A DNA stretch of 64,000 nt, from positions 1,178,001-1,242,000 of the forward strand of contig NZ_CP094467.1 of the NCBI RefSeq assembly GCF_023347235.1, read 5' to 3'. A program made the translations under genes and the position numbers. Shown piece by piece: positions 23,918-31,598 of the stretch. The stretch is from Faecalibacterium sp. I4-1-79. Its GTDB lineage: Bacteria > Bacillota > Clostridia > Oscillospirales > Ruminococcaceae. Below the pieces are notes generated by a model. That model did no database searches and was not told where the DNA came from. It worked only from the letters and a program-made list of their open reading frames with translations. Numbering within the stretch: the stretch's first letter is position 1; each line of letters begins with the position of its first letter.

Positions 23918-24520
23918 CTAGGCGCACTTTGCTAGAGCAAGGCGGTCGGTGCGCTCCTCTAGCATCAGCAGGTACGACCCGGACAGCAGCTGTGCGGCGG
24001 CAGCGGCCTTCTGCTGGGGCGTCCCAAATGCAACGCAGTCCGTCAGGTGCTCGATGGTCTCGGTCATGTGGAGGGCTTCCACGAACCGCTCGTCCAGCGG
24101 TTCTTCCGGGCTGGCGGGCTTGTAGCGCTTTTGCCAGTCGTGCAGCAGGTCAAGATAATCGGTCAGCACCCGCAGGCAGTAGGCGATGTCTGCCCACTGC
24201 TCGCCTGTCAAGCCGCGCTTGGGCGGCGGCAGGGCGATGGCATTGGCGGGCGGCTTATCCGGGTCAAGCCCGAAGTCACTTGCGAGCTTCTCGGCGGCTT
24301 GCTGGGGGTTCAGGTCGAACAGCTTGGCGGAAAGGTCGATGGCATCGCCGTTGGCTCCGCAGCCAAAGCAGTAATAATAGGTGTCGTTCAGCTTCATGCT
24401 GGGGTCGCTGTCAGAATGGAACGGACAGCACACCATGCCATGGCGGTCGGGCTCCATACCATACATTTCTCCCACCTGCCGAACGGTGATGGCGGACTTG
24501 ACAGTTTGATACAGGCTCAA
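23918..24520 (-). CDS. CHC2 zinc-finger primase-like protein
   Basis: The 200-residue protein has a CHC2 zinc finger near residues 31-55 (CCPFHSDSDPSMK ... YYCFGCGANGD), as in DnaG-type primases, followed by a helical region without a visible TOPRIM domain. It pairs with the SF3 helicase gene downstream, a split layout common in Clostridial elements. The start is uncertain: an ATG at 24526 is one base from aggagg, too close, so the TTG at 24520, seven bases away, is chosen. It is the first gene of its transcript. Confidence 0.75.
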   Translation of the reverse strand: MSLYQTVKSAITVRQVGEMYGMEPDRHGMVCCPFHSDSDPSMKLNDTYYYCFGCGANGDAIDLSAKLFDLNPQQAAEKLASDFGLDPDKPPANAIALPPPKRGLTGEQWADIAYCLRVLTDYLDLLHDWQKRYKPASPEEPLDERFVEALHMTETIEHLTDCVAFGTPQQKAAAAAQLLSGSYLLMLEERTDRLALAKCA

Positions 24521-24549
24521 GGGCATTCCTCCTTTGTTTCGTGCGTTGC

Positions 24550-24585
24550 ACCAGAGACCCCAAAGTGGGAACTCTGGTGTTTTTT
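24550..24585 (+). terminator. Terminator-like hairpin upstream of the XRE gene
   Basis: accagag / ctctggt arms followed by tgtttttt on the plus strand. No plus-strand gene lies before it, so it may end an antisense or leader transcript. Confidence 0.45.
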
Positions 24586-24671
24586 GTTTCCTGCCTGAAT
24601 ATACGGGGAATTTTGCAGGAAAGGCGAAAAAGTGGCAGAACTGCAACGGAAAAAGAAAAATGCCCTTACTG

Positions 24672-24742
24672 GTTGCAGGGCTGCAACAGCAAGGGCAGAG
24701 AGGAAACCGTATATTGAACAAAACGGCAGAGCGTATTATAAT
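24672..24742 (+). promoter_or_regulatory. Promoter and operator of the XRE-sigma operon
   Basis: TTGAAC (24714-24719), 17-bp spacer, TATAAT (24737-24742). A palindrome, gttgcag-gg-ctgcaac (24672-24687), lies just upstream and may be the XRE regulator's site. Confidence 0.7.
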
Positions 24743-24773
24743 GAGAAAAAACGCCAAAAGGAGGGCCGACCAC

Positions 24774-25604
24774 ATGGCACAGGAATATCTGCCCGCACCA
24801 TCCAACATTCGTCTTGCGGACTTGATGAAAGAACGCAACATCAGCCAACCAGAACTTGCCAAGGAACTCGGCTGCTCCAAGAGCACCATCAACCGCTTTA
24901 TCAGCGGTGCAAAGGGAACCCTGACCCATGAGCAGGTGCTGAAAATTGCAAGGCTGTTCAACGTATCCACGGATTTTCTGCTGGGAGAAACCAACATCCC
25001 CGACCGCAAGAACTATGATATTGCTGAACTGGGCTTGTCCGTAGAAGCCGCAAGGAATCTCTACACAGGGCGCGTCAATACAGAGGTAGTCAATCTGCTT
25101 CTGGAAAACGCTCGTTTCGCAGAGCTTACTTACCGCATAGCGCAGTATTTTGATGACACCTTTGCGTCTGGCATCGCGGCACAGAATGCCATGCTCACGA
25201 CATTGAGCACCCTGCTACGCACAAAGGTCAAGACCCCGGAAGCAGCCAAAGCCGCAAAGGACATCAGCCTTCGGAGAAAGCCAGTGTATCAAGGCGACCT
25301 TGATGACATTGAAATGTACTTCATGGCAGCGGTCAAGGAGATCAAAAAGGGTATCGGGAGCCACTACGCCGAACAGGAAGCCATGAGCAAGAAAGTGGCA
25401 GAGAAGATGTTCACCGAATTGACCAAAGGGCAGGATGTGCAACACCCAACGATCACGGCAGAACAGCTGACAGATGCAATGTTGGACAGTGTTTCGGGCA
25501 TGGAAGGAGCTACGCCGGAAGCACTGGAACAGCTGCGGAATGGTCTGCTGGGAATCTTGCAGTCTGCCGCAGAGCAGGAAAACGCCCATGAAGCAGACGA
25601 ATGA
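24774..25604 (+). CDS. XRE-family transcriptional regulator
   Basis: The 276-residue protein has an N-terminal Cro/CI-type helix-turn-helix (about 12-70, ADLMKERNISQPELAKELGCSKSTINRFISG) and a long helical C-terminal region rich in Ala and Glu. The ATG at 24774 follows ggaggg; an earlier in-frame ATG at 24741 overlaps the -10 box and is rejected. Its end overlaps the next gene by 17 bases, so the two are coupled. It likely controls element maintenance or excision. Confidence 0.85.
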   Translation: MAQEYLPAPSNIRLADLMKERNISQPELAKELGCSKSTINRFISGAKGTLTHEQVLKIARLFNVSTDFLLGETNIPDRKNYDIAELGLSVEAARNLYTGRVNTEVVNLLLENARFAELTYRIAQYFDDTFASGIAAQNAMLTTLSTLLRTKVKTPEAAKAAKDISLRRKPVYQGDLDDIEMYFMAAVKEIKKGIGSHYAEQEAMSKKVAEKMFTELTKGQDVQHPTITAEQLTDAMLDSVSGMEGATPEALEQLRNGLLGILQSAAEQENAHEADE

Positions 25605-26253
25605 ACGGCTTTGTGCGCTGGCACAGAAAGGCGATGCAACTGCGCTGGACAGCCTGATCGACAACAACAAGTCCTTTATTGGCAAGGTGGCAAATGACCT
25701 TTTCCGCAGCATGAATCTGGCACAGGCTGGCCTGAACCTTGACACGGACGATTTGAAACAGGCGGGCAATCTGGGCTTATGGAAAGCTGTGCCGAAGTTC
25801 GATGCAGCGCGCGGCATGAAGTTCCTGACCTATGCGGCTCCTGCCATCCGCAACGCCATGATGGATATGGTTCGGGATGCCTTTACCGCTTTTGAACAGC
25901 GGATGGTAACGGAGGACAAGGATGGTATCTGTTACCAGCGTGTTTCGCTGGACGATGTTCTGCCGGGAGAGGAACAACTACGGCGCATTGAAGCCATAGC
26001 CGACCCCTACGCCATGCAGCCGCAGCGCATCCTAGAAGAACAGGAATCGCGCCGGGAACTGTACAGCGGTCTGCAATGCTTGACCGACCGGGAGCAGACC
26101 TATCTGCTGTACCGCTATGGCTTCACGGACGGTGAGGAACATCCGCTGATCGGCACAGCGATATACTTCCACCTGACAAAGAGCCGCGCCAAAAAGACCG
26201 AGGAACAGGCCATGGATAACCTGTGGCTGGAACTGCCGTGGTGGTTTGACTGA
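25588..26253 (+). CDS. Sigma-70-like factor of the mobile element
   Basis: The 221-residue protein has a sigma region 2-like stretch (about 55-95, DLKQAGNLGLWKAVPKFDAARGMKFLTYAAPAIRNAM, read in pieces) with the -10 recognition residues. A weaker region 4-like part follows (LTDREQTYLLYRYGF). It overlaps the XRE gene, and the small downstream gene starts right at its stop. It probably directs transcription of element genes, or acts as an unconventional regulator. Confidence 0.75.
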   Translation: MKQTNERLCALAQKGDATALDSLIDNNKSFIGKVANDLFRSMNLAQAGLNLDTDDLKQAGNLGLWKAVPKFDAARGMKFLTYAAPAIRNAMMDMVRDAFTAFEQRMVTEDKDGICYQRVSLDDVLPGEEQLRRIEAIADPYAMQPQRILEEQESRRELYSGLQCLTDREQTYLLYRYGFTDGEEHPLIGTAIYFHLTKSRAKKTEEQAMDNLWLELPWWFD

Positions 26254-26418
26254 ATGAAAAGAAAAAATCGTGATTGTGCTACAAGCTTTATGGGAATTTA
26301 TGTGCAACTATACGATTTTGAGAAATTTTGTAGACGGATGAAACAAAATAGGATTAAATCTAAGTATCTAAGGAACGTTGATTTCACGGAGCCGCTGATT
26401 ACCGACTGTAGGATTTGA
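26254..26418 (+). CDS. Small protein encoded right after the sigma factor
   Basis: A 54-residue open frame starts at the base after the sigma stop (TGA ATG). It encodes a basic, aromatic-rich protein (YVQLYDFEKFCRRMKQNRIKSK). The first two-thirds lie in a repeat that recurs at 26965 and 28385, where the matching frames are broken (stops after MK, or inside). Only this copy is open to a natural end. Translation is probably coupled to the sigma gene. No family is recognised. Confidence 0.5.
   Translation: MKRKNRDCATSFMGIYVQLYDFEKFCRRMKQNRIKSKYLRNVDFTEPLITDCRI
26268..26373. repeat. Cassette repeat copy R1
   Basis: First of three copies of a roughly 100-bp sequence (core: gtgcaactatacgattttga, then aaattttgtagac). 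It overlaps the 54-residue gene and precedes the DUF3592-like gene. Confidence 0.75.
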
Positions 26419-26433
26419 GGAGGATGCCGTTTT

Positions 26434-26898
26434 ATGAAAATTACACGAGATAAAATGTTTTTTTCAAAAGATCTTATTCATACAATGGCATATGTCGGAA
26501 TGTTCGTGGCGGCAATTATATCGGTTGGAGCGTGTAAGTCTGGTATTTGGGTGGCTGCGATATTAGCATGGATTGTAGCAGGTATAATTATCGGATTGGC
26601 GATTATTTCTGACTATAAAAAGGCAGAACTTTTGAAAAATGGAACAAGAATCATCGGAAAGGTTACAGCAACAAAACGGGTACATATAAAATTTCATATG
26701 AGTACCTACCACCTTGCCGATGAGGATGTAATCTATCCATATGTGGTACATTATCAGTATAAAGTTAAAGGTGAAACCTATAATGGCAAGTCGCAGTGGT
26801 TTTGGTTCAATCCATATATTCCGAAAGGGGCACCAATAAAAATTCTAGTAGACCCAAAGAATCCGGCCCGAAGTACAGTTCTCAAACCAGAAAGCTAA
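26434..26898 (+). CDS. DUF3592-like membrane protein
   Basis: The 154-residue protein has two hydrophobic segments (about 17-36 and 40-60) and a C-terminal beta domain (VVHYQYKVKGETYNGKSQ) typical of DUF3592-type proteins. The start follows ggaggatgccgttttATG. It is AT-rich compared with the mobilization genes, which suggests separate origin. It lies alone between repeat copies R1 and R2. Function unknown. Confidence 0.6.
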   Translation: MKITRDKMFFSKDLIHTMAYVGMFVAAIISVGACKSGIWVAAILAWIVAGIIIGLAIISDYKKAELLKNGTRIIGKVTATKRVHIKFHMSTYHLADEDVIYPYVVHYQYKVKGETYNGKSQWFWFNPYIPKGAPIKILVDPKNPARSTVLKPES

Positions 26899-26964
26899 AG
26901 ATAGCTTTCAATCGAGGTAAAACAAAAAATTTGTCCTTATAGCGTGTTTATTTAAAAGAAGGTT

Positions 26965-27064
26965 GCGATTGTGCTACAAATTTTCAGGAAGTTTATGTGC
27001 ATCTATACGATTTTGAAAAAATTTGTGGACAGATGAAATAAAGCAGGCTTAAAATTCGTTATTC
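26965..27064. repeat. Cassette repeat copy R2
   Basis: Second copy; its frame matches the 54-residue gene up to DFEKICGQMK and then hits a stop. It precedes the pair at 27180 and 27584. Confidence 0.75.
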
Positions 27065-27179
27065 AAACAGAGAAGCCAATAATCATGATACCATTGATGT
27101 GATTCTTATAACTGCAATCGATCAGAAAAATGTGACGTTCGGATAATTCAAATAGAGCTCTGATGAAGAGGTGATTAAA

Positions 27180-27518
27180 ATGACGAAATCAAGTAAGAAA
27201 TTGACTGCCTTTGGTATGGCTTTGATCGTAGCGATTCTTATAGGCGGTTTCCTGTTGCATCCGTGGGGGAGGACAAAATCGGAACTTACTGTAACAAAGG
27301 TGGATTTAAGCAATAATTCTATCTATGCAACTGCTCCCAATCAACTGTACGGTACAAATAATTACTATCTCATTCAGGGAGCTTCGAAATACTTAAAAGG
27401 AAATATTCAGCTATCGCAAATTGAAGAAGGCGAAAAGATTGCGGTAGTTTCCAATGGAAAGGTTTTATTATCTGACCCCTATCAGTTTGATACGATATAC
27501 AGTATTCGATTACCATAA
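27180..27518 (+). CDS. Small membrane-anchored protein of unknown function
   Basis: The 112-residue protein has one N-terminal helix (LTAFGMALIVAILIGGFLL) acting as signal anchor and a beta-rich outside part. The ATG at 27180 follows gaagagg eight bases upstream; a GTG three codons earlier would overlap that site. AT-rich coding. It is 65 bases before the next cargo gene. The outside domain may be an OB-like fold (VTKVDLSNNSIYA), but this is only a guess. Confidence 0.55.
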   Translation: MTKSSKKLTAFGMALIVAILIGGFLLHPWGRTKSELTVTKVDLSNNSIYATAPNQLYGTNNYYLIQGASKYLKGNIQLSQIEEGEKIAVVSNGKVLLSDPYQFDTIYSIRLP

Positions 27519-27583
27519 TCCTATTTTCATGCCCTAAACAATGAAATGAATATAGATGCTTTTGAGAATATGAAGATATTATT

Positions 27584-28123
27584 ATGAAAGAGATAATTGT
27601 TGAACCGCATATTAGAATTGGACAATTAAAATTAGGCATGACGTCAGATGAGCTAGAAAATGCTCTTCTACAAATGAAGAAACAGTGGTCGAATTCTTCT
27701 GATAAAGCAATGCAAATGGAGCGTTGTGCTGAAACTGGTGATCCTAATTTGATAACAGGACGATATATGGATAATGATTCGTTCTTTCTGGTGCAGTATC
27801 GGAACGGAAAAGCTACTGAAATCGGCATCCAGAGAGATTTGTCTAAAGTGGCATCAATAAAATTGTTCGGGATAGATATGTTTAATACAACCGCCGAGTG
27901 TATTATTGATAGCTTAATGAAAAAGGACAACGTTATTTGCAACGAAAAGGACTTGCAACTGGGAACGGAATATATTTTTCCCAAAATTGGAGTCCGACTC
28001 TGGATAGAGCGAGCATTTCATCCCAAACTGTTGAAAGACCCGCTATACATGGAAGAAATGCAGGCGGTATTAGAAGATGAATACCAGTATCAGTATTTTC
28101 AGATGGTTACCATAATAGGTTGA
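27584..28123 (+). CDS. Hypothetical cytoplasmic cargo protein
   Basis: A 179-residue protein with no signal or membrane segment. The opening (IRIGQLKLGMTSDELENAL) looks like the SmpA/BamE or immunity-like beta-alpha start, where a beta strand is followed by GMT.DEV. The C-terminus is acidic and Tyr/Gln-rich. AT-rich like its neighbours. I do not recognise the family. A terminator follows at 28146. Confidence 0.5.
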   Translation: MKEIIVEPHIRIGQLKLGMTSDELENALLQMKKQWSNSSDKAMQMERCAETGDPNLITGRYMDNDSFFLVQYRNGKATEIGIQRDLSKVASIKLFGIDMFNTTAECIIDSLMKKDNVICNEKDLQLGTEYIFPKIGVRLWIERAFHPKLLKDPLYMEEMQAVLEDEYQYQYFQMVTIIG

Positions 28124-28145
28124 ACTACTAACTAACCATGACATG

Positions 28146-28188
28146 AGCCCTCTATTTGCAACGACTGCAAGTAGAGGGCTGTTGTTTT
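28146..28188 (+). terminator. Intrinsic terminator after the cargo pair
   Basis: Stem agccctctatttgca (28146-28160) with tgcaagtagagggct (28166-28180), then gttgtttt. Confidence 0.8.
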
Positions 28189-28211
28189 GCCTTGGATATT
28201 TTAATTAAAGG

Positions 28212-28379
28212 TCAATCTTCCAGTCTGCCATGGTCGCAGCCAAGTGAAAGGTAGTGCTCAATCTCACCACCCAGCACAAGCTGAGCATACTCCAAGGGCT
28301 TGTTGTAGAGCAGCCAGTCCAGTTCCGCCCGCTGCGTTGGAGTATTGCCGTATTCGTCCTCAATAGCGATGCAGATAAA
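28212..28379 (-). pseudogene. Truncated relative of the DUF6061-like gene
   Basis: Read on the minus strand, this frame gives ICIAIEDEYG... and AELDWLLYNKPLEYAQLVL, ending at TGA (28212-28214). It matches the C-terminal two-thirds of the small gene at 20251 (TELDYLIYNDPLGYADLIL). The 5' part is missing where repeat copy R3 begins, so it is a relic cut by that junction. Confidence 0.7.
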
Positions 28380-28384
28380 CAAAA

Positions 28385-28486
28385 CTGTGATTATGCAACA
28401 AATTTTCCATGAATTTATGTGCAGCTATACGATTTTGAAAAATTTTGTAGACAAACGAAATAAATTGGGCTTAAATTTCGTTATTC
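28385..28486. repeat. Cassette repeat copy R3
   Basis: Third copy; its frame is interrupted by TGA early on. It shares with R2 the extra end ggcttaaa.ttcgttattc and precedes the genes at 28538 and 28845. Confidence 0.75.
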
Positions 28487-28537
28487 CAGTAAGAAACGCA
28501 AGAGATTTCTTTTAGAGTGTATATAGGAGATCCTTTT

Positions 28538-28786
28538 ATGCTAGAGCAGTTTTTCAAATCACAAGTTGCAGCTGTTTCTGACCCCTGCCAGTGCAATCGC
28601 ATCACGGATGCGCTGGCAGCTGCTGGAATCAAATTCTATTGCAAAACCAAAGATGTCAATCGGCGTAATACATTTGATCAGGCAAGAATTGGAACTTTGG
28701 GCATAAAGCCAAAGTATGTCACAGAGATATTTGTAGATAAAGAAAATGCAGATATGGCACTGCATATTGTACACACGCTAAAGTAA
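28538..28786 (+). CDS. Small protein, DUF2007-like
   Basis: An 82-residue cytoplasmic protein. The pattern N.ITDALAAAGIKFYCKT near the start and VDKENADMALHIVHTL at the end resembles the DUF2007 fold, in which a ferredoxin-like beta-alpha-beta unit binds an unknown partner. The ATG at 28538 follows ataggagat six bases upstream. It sits right after repeat R3. Confidence 0.55.
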   Translation: MLEQFFKSQVAAVSDPCQCNRITDALAAAGIKFYCKTKDVNRRNTFDQARIGTLGIKPKYVTEIFVDKENADMALHIVHTLK

Positions 28787-28844
28787 AGTCTGCGATATCA
28801 TAGTTCTTACAGCGTGATATGTTTTCAGTTGACTGGAGAAAAAC

Positions 28845-29276
28845 ATGAAAAGAATTTGCATTGGACTTTTGACCGCACTAGGGTGTATTGCTGTAGCTAC
28901 GGCGTTGATTGTTCGGCCATTTAGCAAAAAATCCATCCAGTCTTATGTACTGCGAAATCAGGATGAGCTGACAAACTATGCGCGGAAAGTGATAGAAGAA
29001 CATCCAATGGGACCGCTAGAGTGGAATGGATGGAAAGTATATTATTACGCAGATGATATGGTGGAATTTTGTACAGGCTCTTTCGGGCTCATTCCGAGTA
29101 CTACATATAAGGGCTTTTACTATTCTGAAGATGATGAACCACATGGCTTTCAAGATGTTCCGGTTGAGTTTGTAAAAAGTGGAAATGGATGGTCGTGGGC
29201 AGAATCAGAAGGTGATAATACACAATATACTGAACGAATTGCAGCACATTGGTATTGGTATGAAGCAAAATTTTAG
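28845..29276 (+). CDS. Exported or membrane-anchored hypothetical protein
   Basis: A 143-residue protein with an N-terminal hydrophobic helix (CIGLLTALGCIAVATALIV) and an outside domain rich in Trp, Tyr and acidic residues (EWNGWKVYYYADDMVEF). No known motif is seen. It starts after tggagaaaaac. AT-rich cargo gene at the end of the R3 module. Confidence 0.5.
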   Translation: MKRICIGLLTALGCIAVATALIVRPFSKKSIQSYVLRNQDELTNYARKVIEEHPMGPLEWNGWKVYYYADDMVEFCTGSFGLIPSTTYKGFYYSEDDEPHGFQDVPVEFVKSGNGWSWAESEGDNTQYTERIAAHWYWYEAKF

Positions 29277-29340
29277 AAGTCGGAGAACCTGAAGTTATGT
29301 TGTGCAATATGGAGAAATTTAATTATAAGTTTGGGAGTTG

Positions 29341-29369
29341 TTGATTTGCAACGCAAAATACGTTACAAT
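29341..29369 (+). promoter_or_regulatory. Promoter and operator of the toxin-antitoxin operon
   Basis: TTGATT (29341-29346), 17-bp spacer, TACAAT (29364-29369). Inverted arms ttgcaacg (29346-29353) and cgttacaa (29361-29368), seven of eight matching, cover the spacer and -10, as expected for repression by the antitoxin. Confidence 0.65.
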
Positions 29370-29387
29370 AAGGCCGAGGTGATAACC

Positions 29388-29693
29388 ATGGAAAAAACGA
29401 TGACACTCAATCTTCGTGTCAACCCCACCGTTAAGCAGCAAGCCGAGGATGTGCTGAAGCAGCTCGGCATCCCGATGGCAACCGCCATTGATATGTACCT
29501 GCGCCAGATCACCCTGACTGGCGGCATTCCTTTCTCTCTATCCCTGCCGAAGGCTCCTGCGGCTCTGAACGCTGACACCATGACCGATGACCAGCTTCAT
29601 GCAGCCTTGCAGGTGGGCATCAAGGAAATTCAGAACGGCGATACCGTGGATGCTGTAAGCGCATTCGCACAGTTCAGGGAACAGCACAGATGA
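29388..29693 (+). CDS. RelB/DinJ-family antitoxin
   Basis: The 101-residue protein begins with a ribbon-helix-helix DNA-binding domain (KTMTLNLRVNPTVKQQAEDVLKQLG), followed by MATAIDMYLRQI as in DinJ. The C-terminal part should wrap the toxin. The ATG follows gaggtgataacc. It overlaps the toxin gene by four bases (ATGA). The upstream inverted repeat over the -10 box suggests autorepression. Confidence 0.9.
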   Translation: MEKTMTLNLRVNPTVKQQAEDVLKQLGIPMATAIDMYLRQITLTGGIPFSLSLPKAPAALNADTMTDDQLHAALQVGIKEIQNGDTVDAVSAFAQFREQHR

Positions 29694-30010
29694 AGCAGTA
29701 TGACGTGAAAATTTCTCGTGCAGCCCTCAGTGATATGGAGCAGATTTACAGCTACATTGCTGACCGTCTGCTTGAACCTGATACGGCTATGGGGCAGTAC
29801 AACCGCATTGCAGAAGCCATCCAGTCGCTGAACATCCTGCCGGAACGCTGTGCGCTGGTGGAAAGCGAGCCGGAGCGCACCCAAGGACTGCGGCAGATGC
29901 TGGTGGACAACTACTCGGTATTCTACATTGTGGGCGAGGATGCGGTGTCAGTGGCTCGTGTGCTGTACAGTGCATCTGACCTTGTGCGCCGCCTGCGGAG
30001 AATGAAGTGA
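29690..30010 (+). CDS. RelE/ParE-family toxin
   Basis: The 106-residue protein has the RelE/ParE fold pattern: an N-terminal strand and helix pair (YDVKISRAALSDMEQIYSYIADRL, read in pieces), the LRQMLVDNYSVFYIV strand block and a C-terminal VARVLYSASDLVRRLR. The latter resembles ParE-type ends (RILH.R.D). It is coupled to the antitoxin by a four-base overlap. As an addiction pair it would stabilise the element. Whether it cleaves mRNA or inhibits gyrase is not clear. Confidence 0.88.
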   Translation: MKQYDVKISRAALSDMEQIYSYIADRLLEPDTAMGQYNRIAEAIQSLNILPERCALVESEPERTQGLRQMLVDNYSVFYIVGEDAVSVARVLYSASDLVRRLRRMK

Positions 30011-30023
30011 AAGGGGTGTTTGC

Positions 30024-31547
30024 ATGACTGCCGTAATCTACGCCCGCTATTCCAGCGACAACCAGCGTGAAGAATCTATCGAGGGGCAGATTCGGGAATG
30101 CACTGCCTATGCGGAAAAGAACGGCATTACCGTGGTCAAGCACTACATCGACCGCGCCCTTTCCGCAAAAACCGACAACCGCCCGGATTTCCAGCAGATG
30201 ATCAAGGACAGCGAAAAGCGGTTGTTTGATATCGTGTTGGTCTGGAAGCTCGACCGCTTTGCCCGAAACCGTTACGATTCAGCGCACTATGAGTATCAGT
30301 TGGAACGAAATCATGTCAAGCTGGTATCTGCCACGGAGCCTATCTCTGACAGCCCTGCAGGTATCATGGTCAAGAGTATGCTCACGGGCATGGCTGAATA
30401 CTACTCGACAGAGCTTTCTGAAAAAGTTGTGCGCGGCATGACCGAGAATGTTCTGAAGGGCAAGTACAACGGCGGCACGATTCCCATTGGTTTTAAGGTG
30501 GATGAGGAGAAGTTCTTTCAAGTCGATCCGCTGAAAGCTCCCTTTGTGGTAGAAGCCTTCCAGCGGTACAACGATGGCGCGACCATGAAAGAATTGATGA
30601 ACTGGCTGAACGACAGCGGCGTGACCACCAACCGCAACCAGAAGTTTACCTACAACAGTGTTCAGACGCTGCTGACGAACAAACGGTACATCGGAGAAAA
30701 CCACTTCAAGGACATTGTGATGCCCGACAGCATCCCGGCCATCGTGGACAAGGACTTGTTTGAAGAAGTGCAGCAAAAAATCAAGAAGAACAGCCGCGCT
30801 CCTGCCCGTCACAAGGCCGAGGACGATTACTTGCTCACCACCAAGCTGTTCTGCGGAATGTGCGGCGCGATGATGTTCGGCGAGTGCGGCACAGGCCGAA
30901 ACAAAGTTGTCCATCATTATTATAAGTGTGCCACTGCGAAACGTTTCAAGACCTGCAAGAAAAAGACCGTCCGTAAGGAATGGCTGGAAGATTTGGTCGT
31001 GGCTGAAACCATGAAGCTGATTCAGGACGATGCCGTGATTGATGCCATCGTTGCGGAAGTGATGGAGTTGCAGGATCAGGAAAACACCACTCTCCCTTTG
31101 CTGGAAAAGCAGATGCGCGAGGTAGAGAATGGCATTGAAAATATGCTGAACGCCATTCAAGCAGGTGTGCTGACCAACTCCACCAAATCGCGTTTGGAAA
31201 AGCTGGAAGCCCAGCAGAAAGAACTTGAAGTTCGGATTGCCGAAGAAAAAATCGCTCGGCCTCGGTTGAGTGAAAATCAGGTTCGGTTCTGGCTGACCCG
31301 GTTCCGCAAGCTCGACCCGAACGTGAAAAGCCACCGGGAAACGCTTATCAATACATTCGTGAATGCTGTTTATCTCTATGATGAAAAAGTTTTGATTACA
31401 TTCAACTACAAAGACGGCACAAAAACCATCACTTTCGATGAGATCGCCGCGAAAGATGCCCCAGAGGGCAATGGTTCGGATTTAGGTTGCTTCGCTCCAC
31501 CAAAAAGCCTCAACGTATGCAAGTGCGCTGAGGTTTTTGTTTTGTAA
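30024..31547 (+). CDS. Large serine recombinase (integrase of the element)
   Basis: The 507-residue protein has a resolvase N-terminal domain (about 1-145), with the catalytic Ser in YARYSSDNQ (about residue 10) and VWKLDRFARN. A recombinase domain with zinc-ribbon Cys (LFCGMCGAMM ... YYKC ... CKKK) and a coiled coil (about 340-410) follow. It ends 31 bases before attR. Its last ten codons run into a terminator hairpin. It is the only integrase in the element, so it should catalyse insertion and excision at the tRNA. Confidence 0.92.
   Translation: MTAVIYARYSSDNQREESIEGQIRECTAYAEKNGITVVKHYIDRALSAKTDNRPDFQQMIKDSEKRLFDIVLVWKLDRFARNRYDSAHYEYQLERNHVKLVSATEPISDSPAGIMVKSMLTGMAEYYSTELSEKVVRGMTENVLKGKYNGGTIPIGFKVDEEKFFQVDPLKAPFVVEAFQRYNDGATMKELMNWLNDSGVTTNRNQKFTYNSVQTLLTNKRYIGENHFKDIVMPDSIPAIVDKDLFEEVQQKIKKNSRAPARHKAEDDYLLTTKLFCGMCGAMMFGECGTGRNKVVHHYYKCATAKRFKTCKKKTVRKEWLEDLVVAETMKLIQDDAVIDAIVAEVMELQDQENTTLPLLEKQMREVENGIENMLNAIQAGVLTNSTKSRLEKLEAQQKELEVRIAEEKIARPRLSENQVRFWLTRFRKLDPNVKSHRETLINTFVNAVYLYDEKVLITFNYKDGTKTITFDEIAAKDAPEGNGSDLGCFAPPKSLNVCKCAEVFVL
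31502..31538 (+). terminator. Terminator overlapping the recombinase 3' end
   Basis: aaaagcctca / tgaggttttt arms within the last codons, T tract at 31534-31538. Confidence 0.65.
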
Positions 31548-31578
31548 CAAGGCTAAACTCATAGCGCGGCTCGCGACG

Positions 31579-31596
31579 TCCACCCGCGCCCACCAA
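31579..31596 (+). repeat. attR, 18-bp direct repeat
   Basis: Identical to 20082-20099. It is followed by the host sequence that once followed tRNA-Tyr. Confidence 0.85.
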
Positions 31597-31598
31597 GG

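Larger units (their letters stand above)
20082..31596. mobile_element. Integrative mobilizable element in tRNA-Tyr (about 11.5 kb)
   Basis: The sequence tccacccgcgcccaccaa, the last 17 bases of tRNA-Tyr plus one, is repeated at 31579-31596, giving attL and attR. In order the element holds a small conserved gene, a MobV relaxase with oriT, SF3 helicase and CHC2 primase genes, an XRE regulator, a sigma-like factor, low-GC cargo with three repeats, a toxin-antitoxin pair and a serine recombinase ending 31 bases before attR. There are no conjugation (type IV secretion) genes, so it should move with helper machinery. The host tRNA stays intact. Confidence 0.85.

Noticed and set aside
26268-28486. 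Integron attC sites as explanation for the three cargo repeats
   Set aside because: The repeats lack the attC inverted core (GTTRRRY ends), part of them is coding, and there is no integron integrase.
20082-31596. Reading the element as a prophage
   Set aside because: There are no capsid, terminase, portal or lysis genes; the relaxase and oriT fit a mobilizable element.
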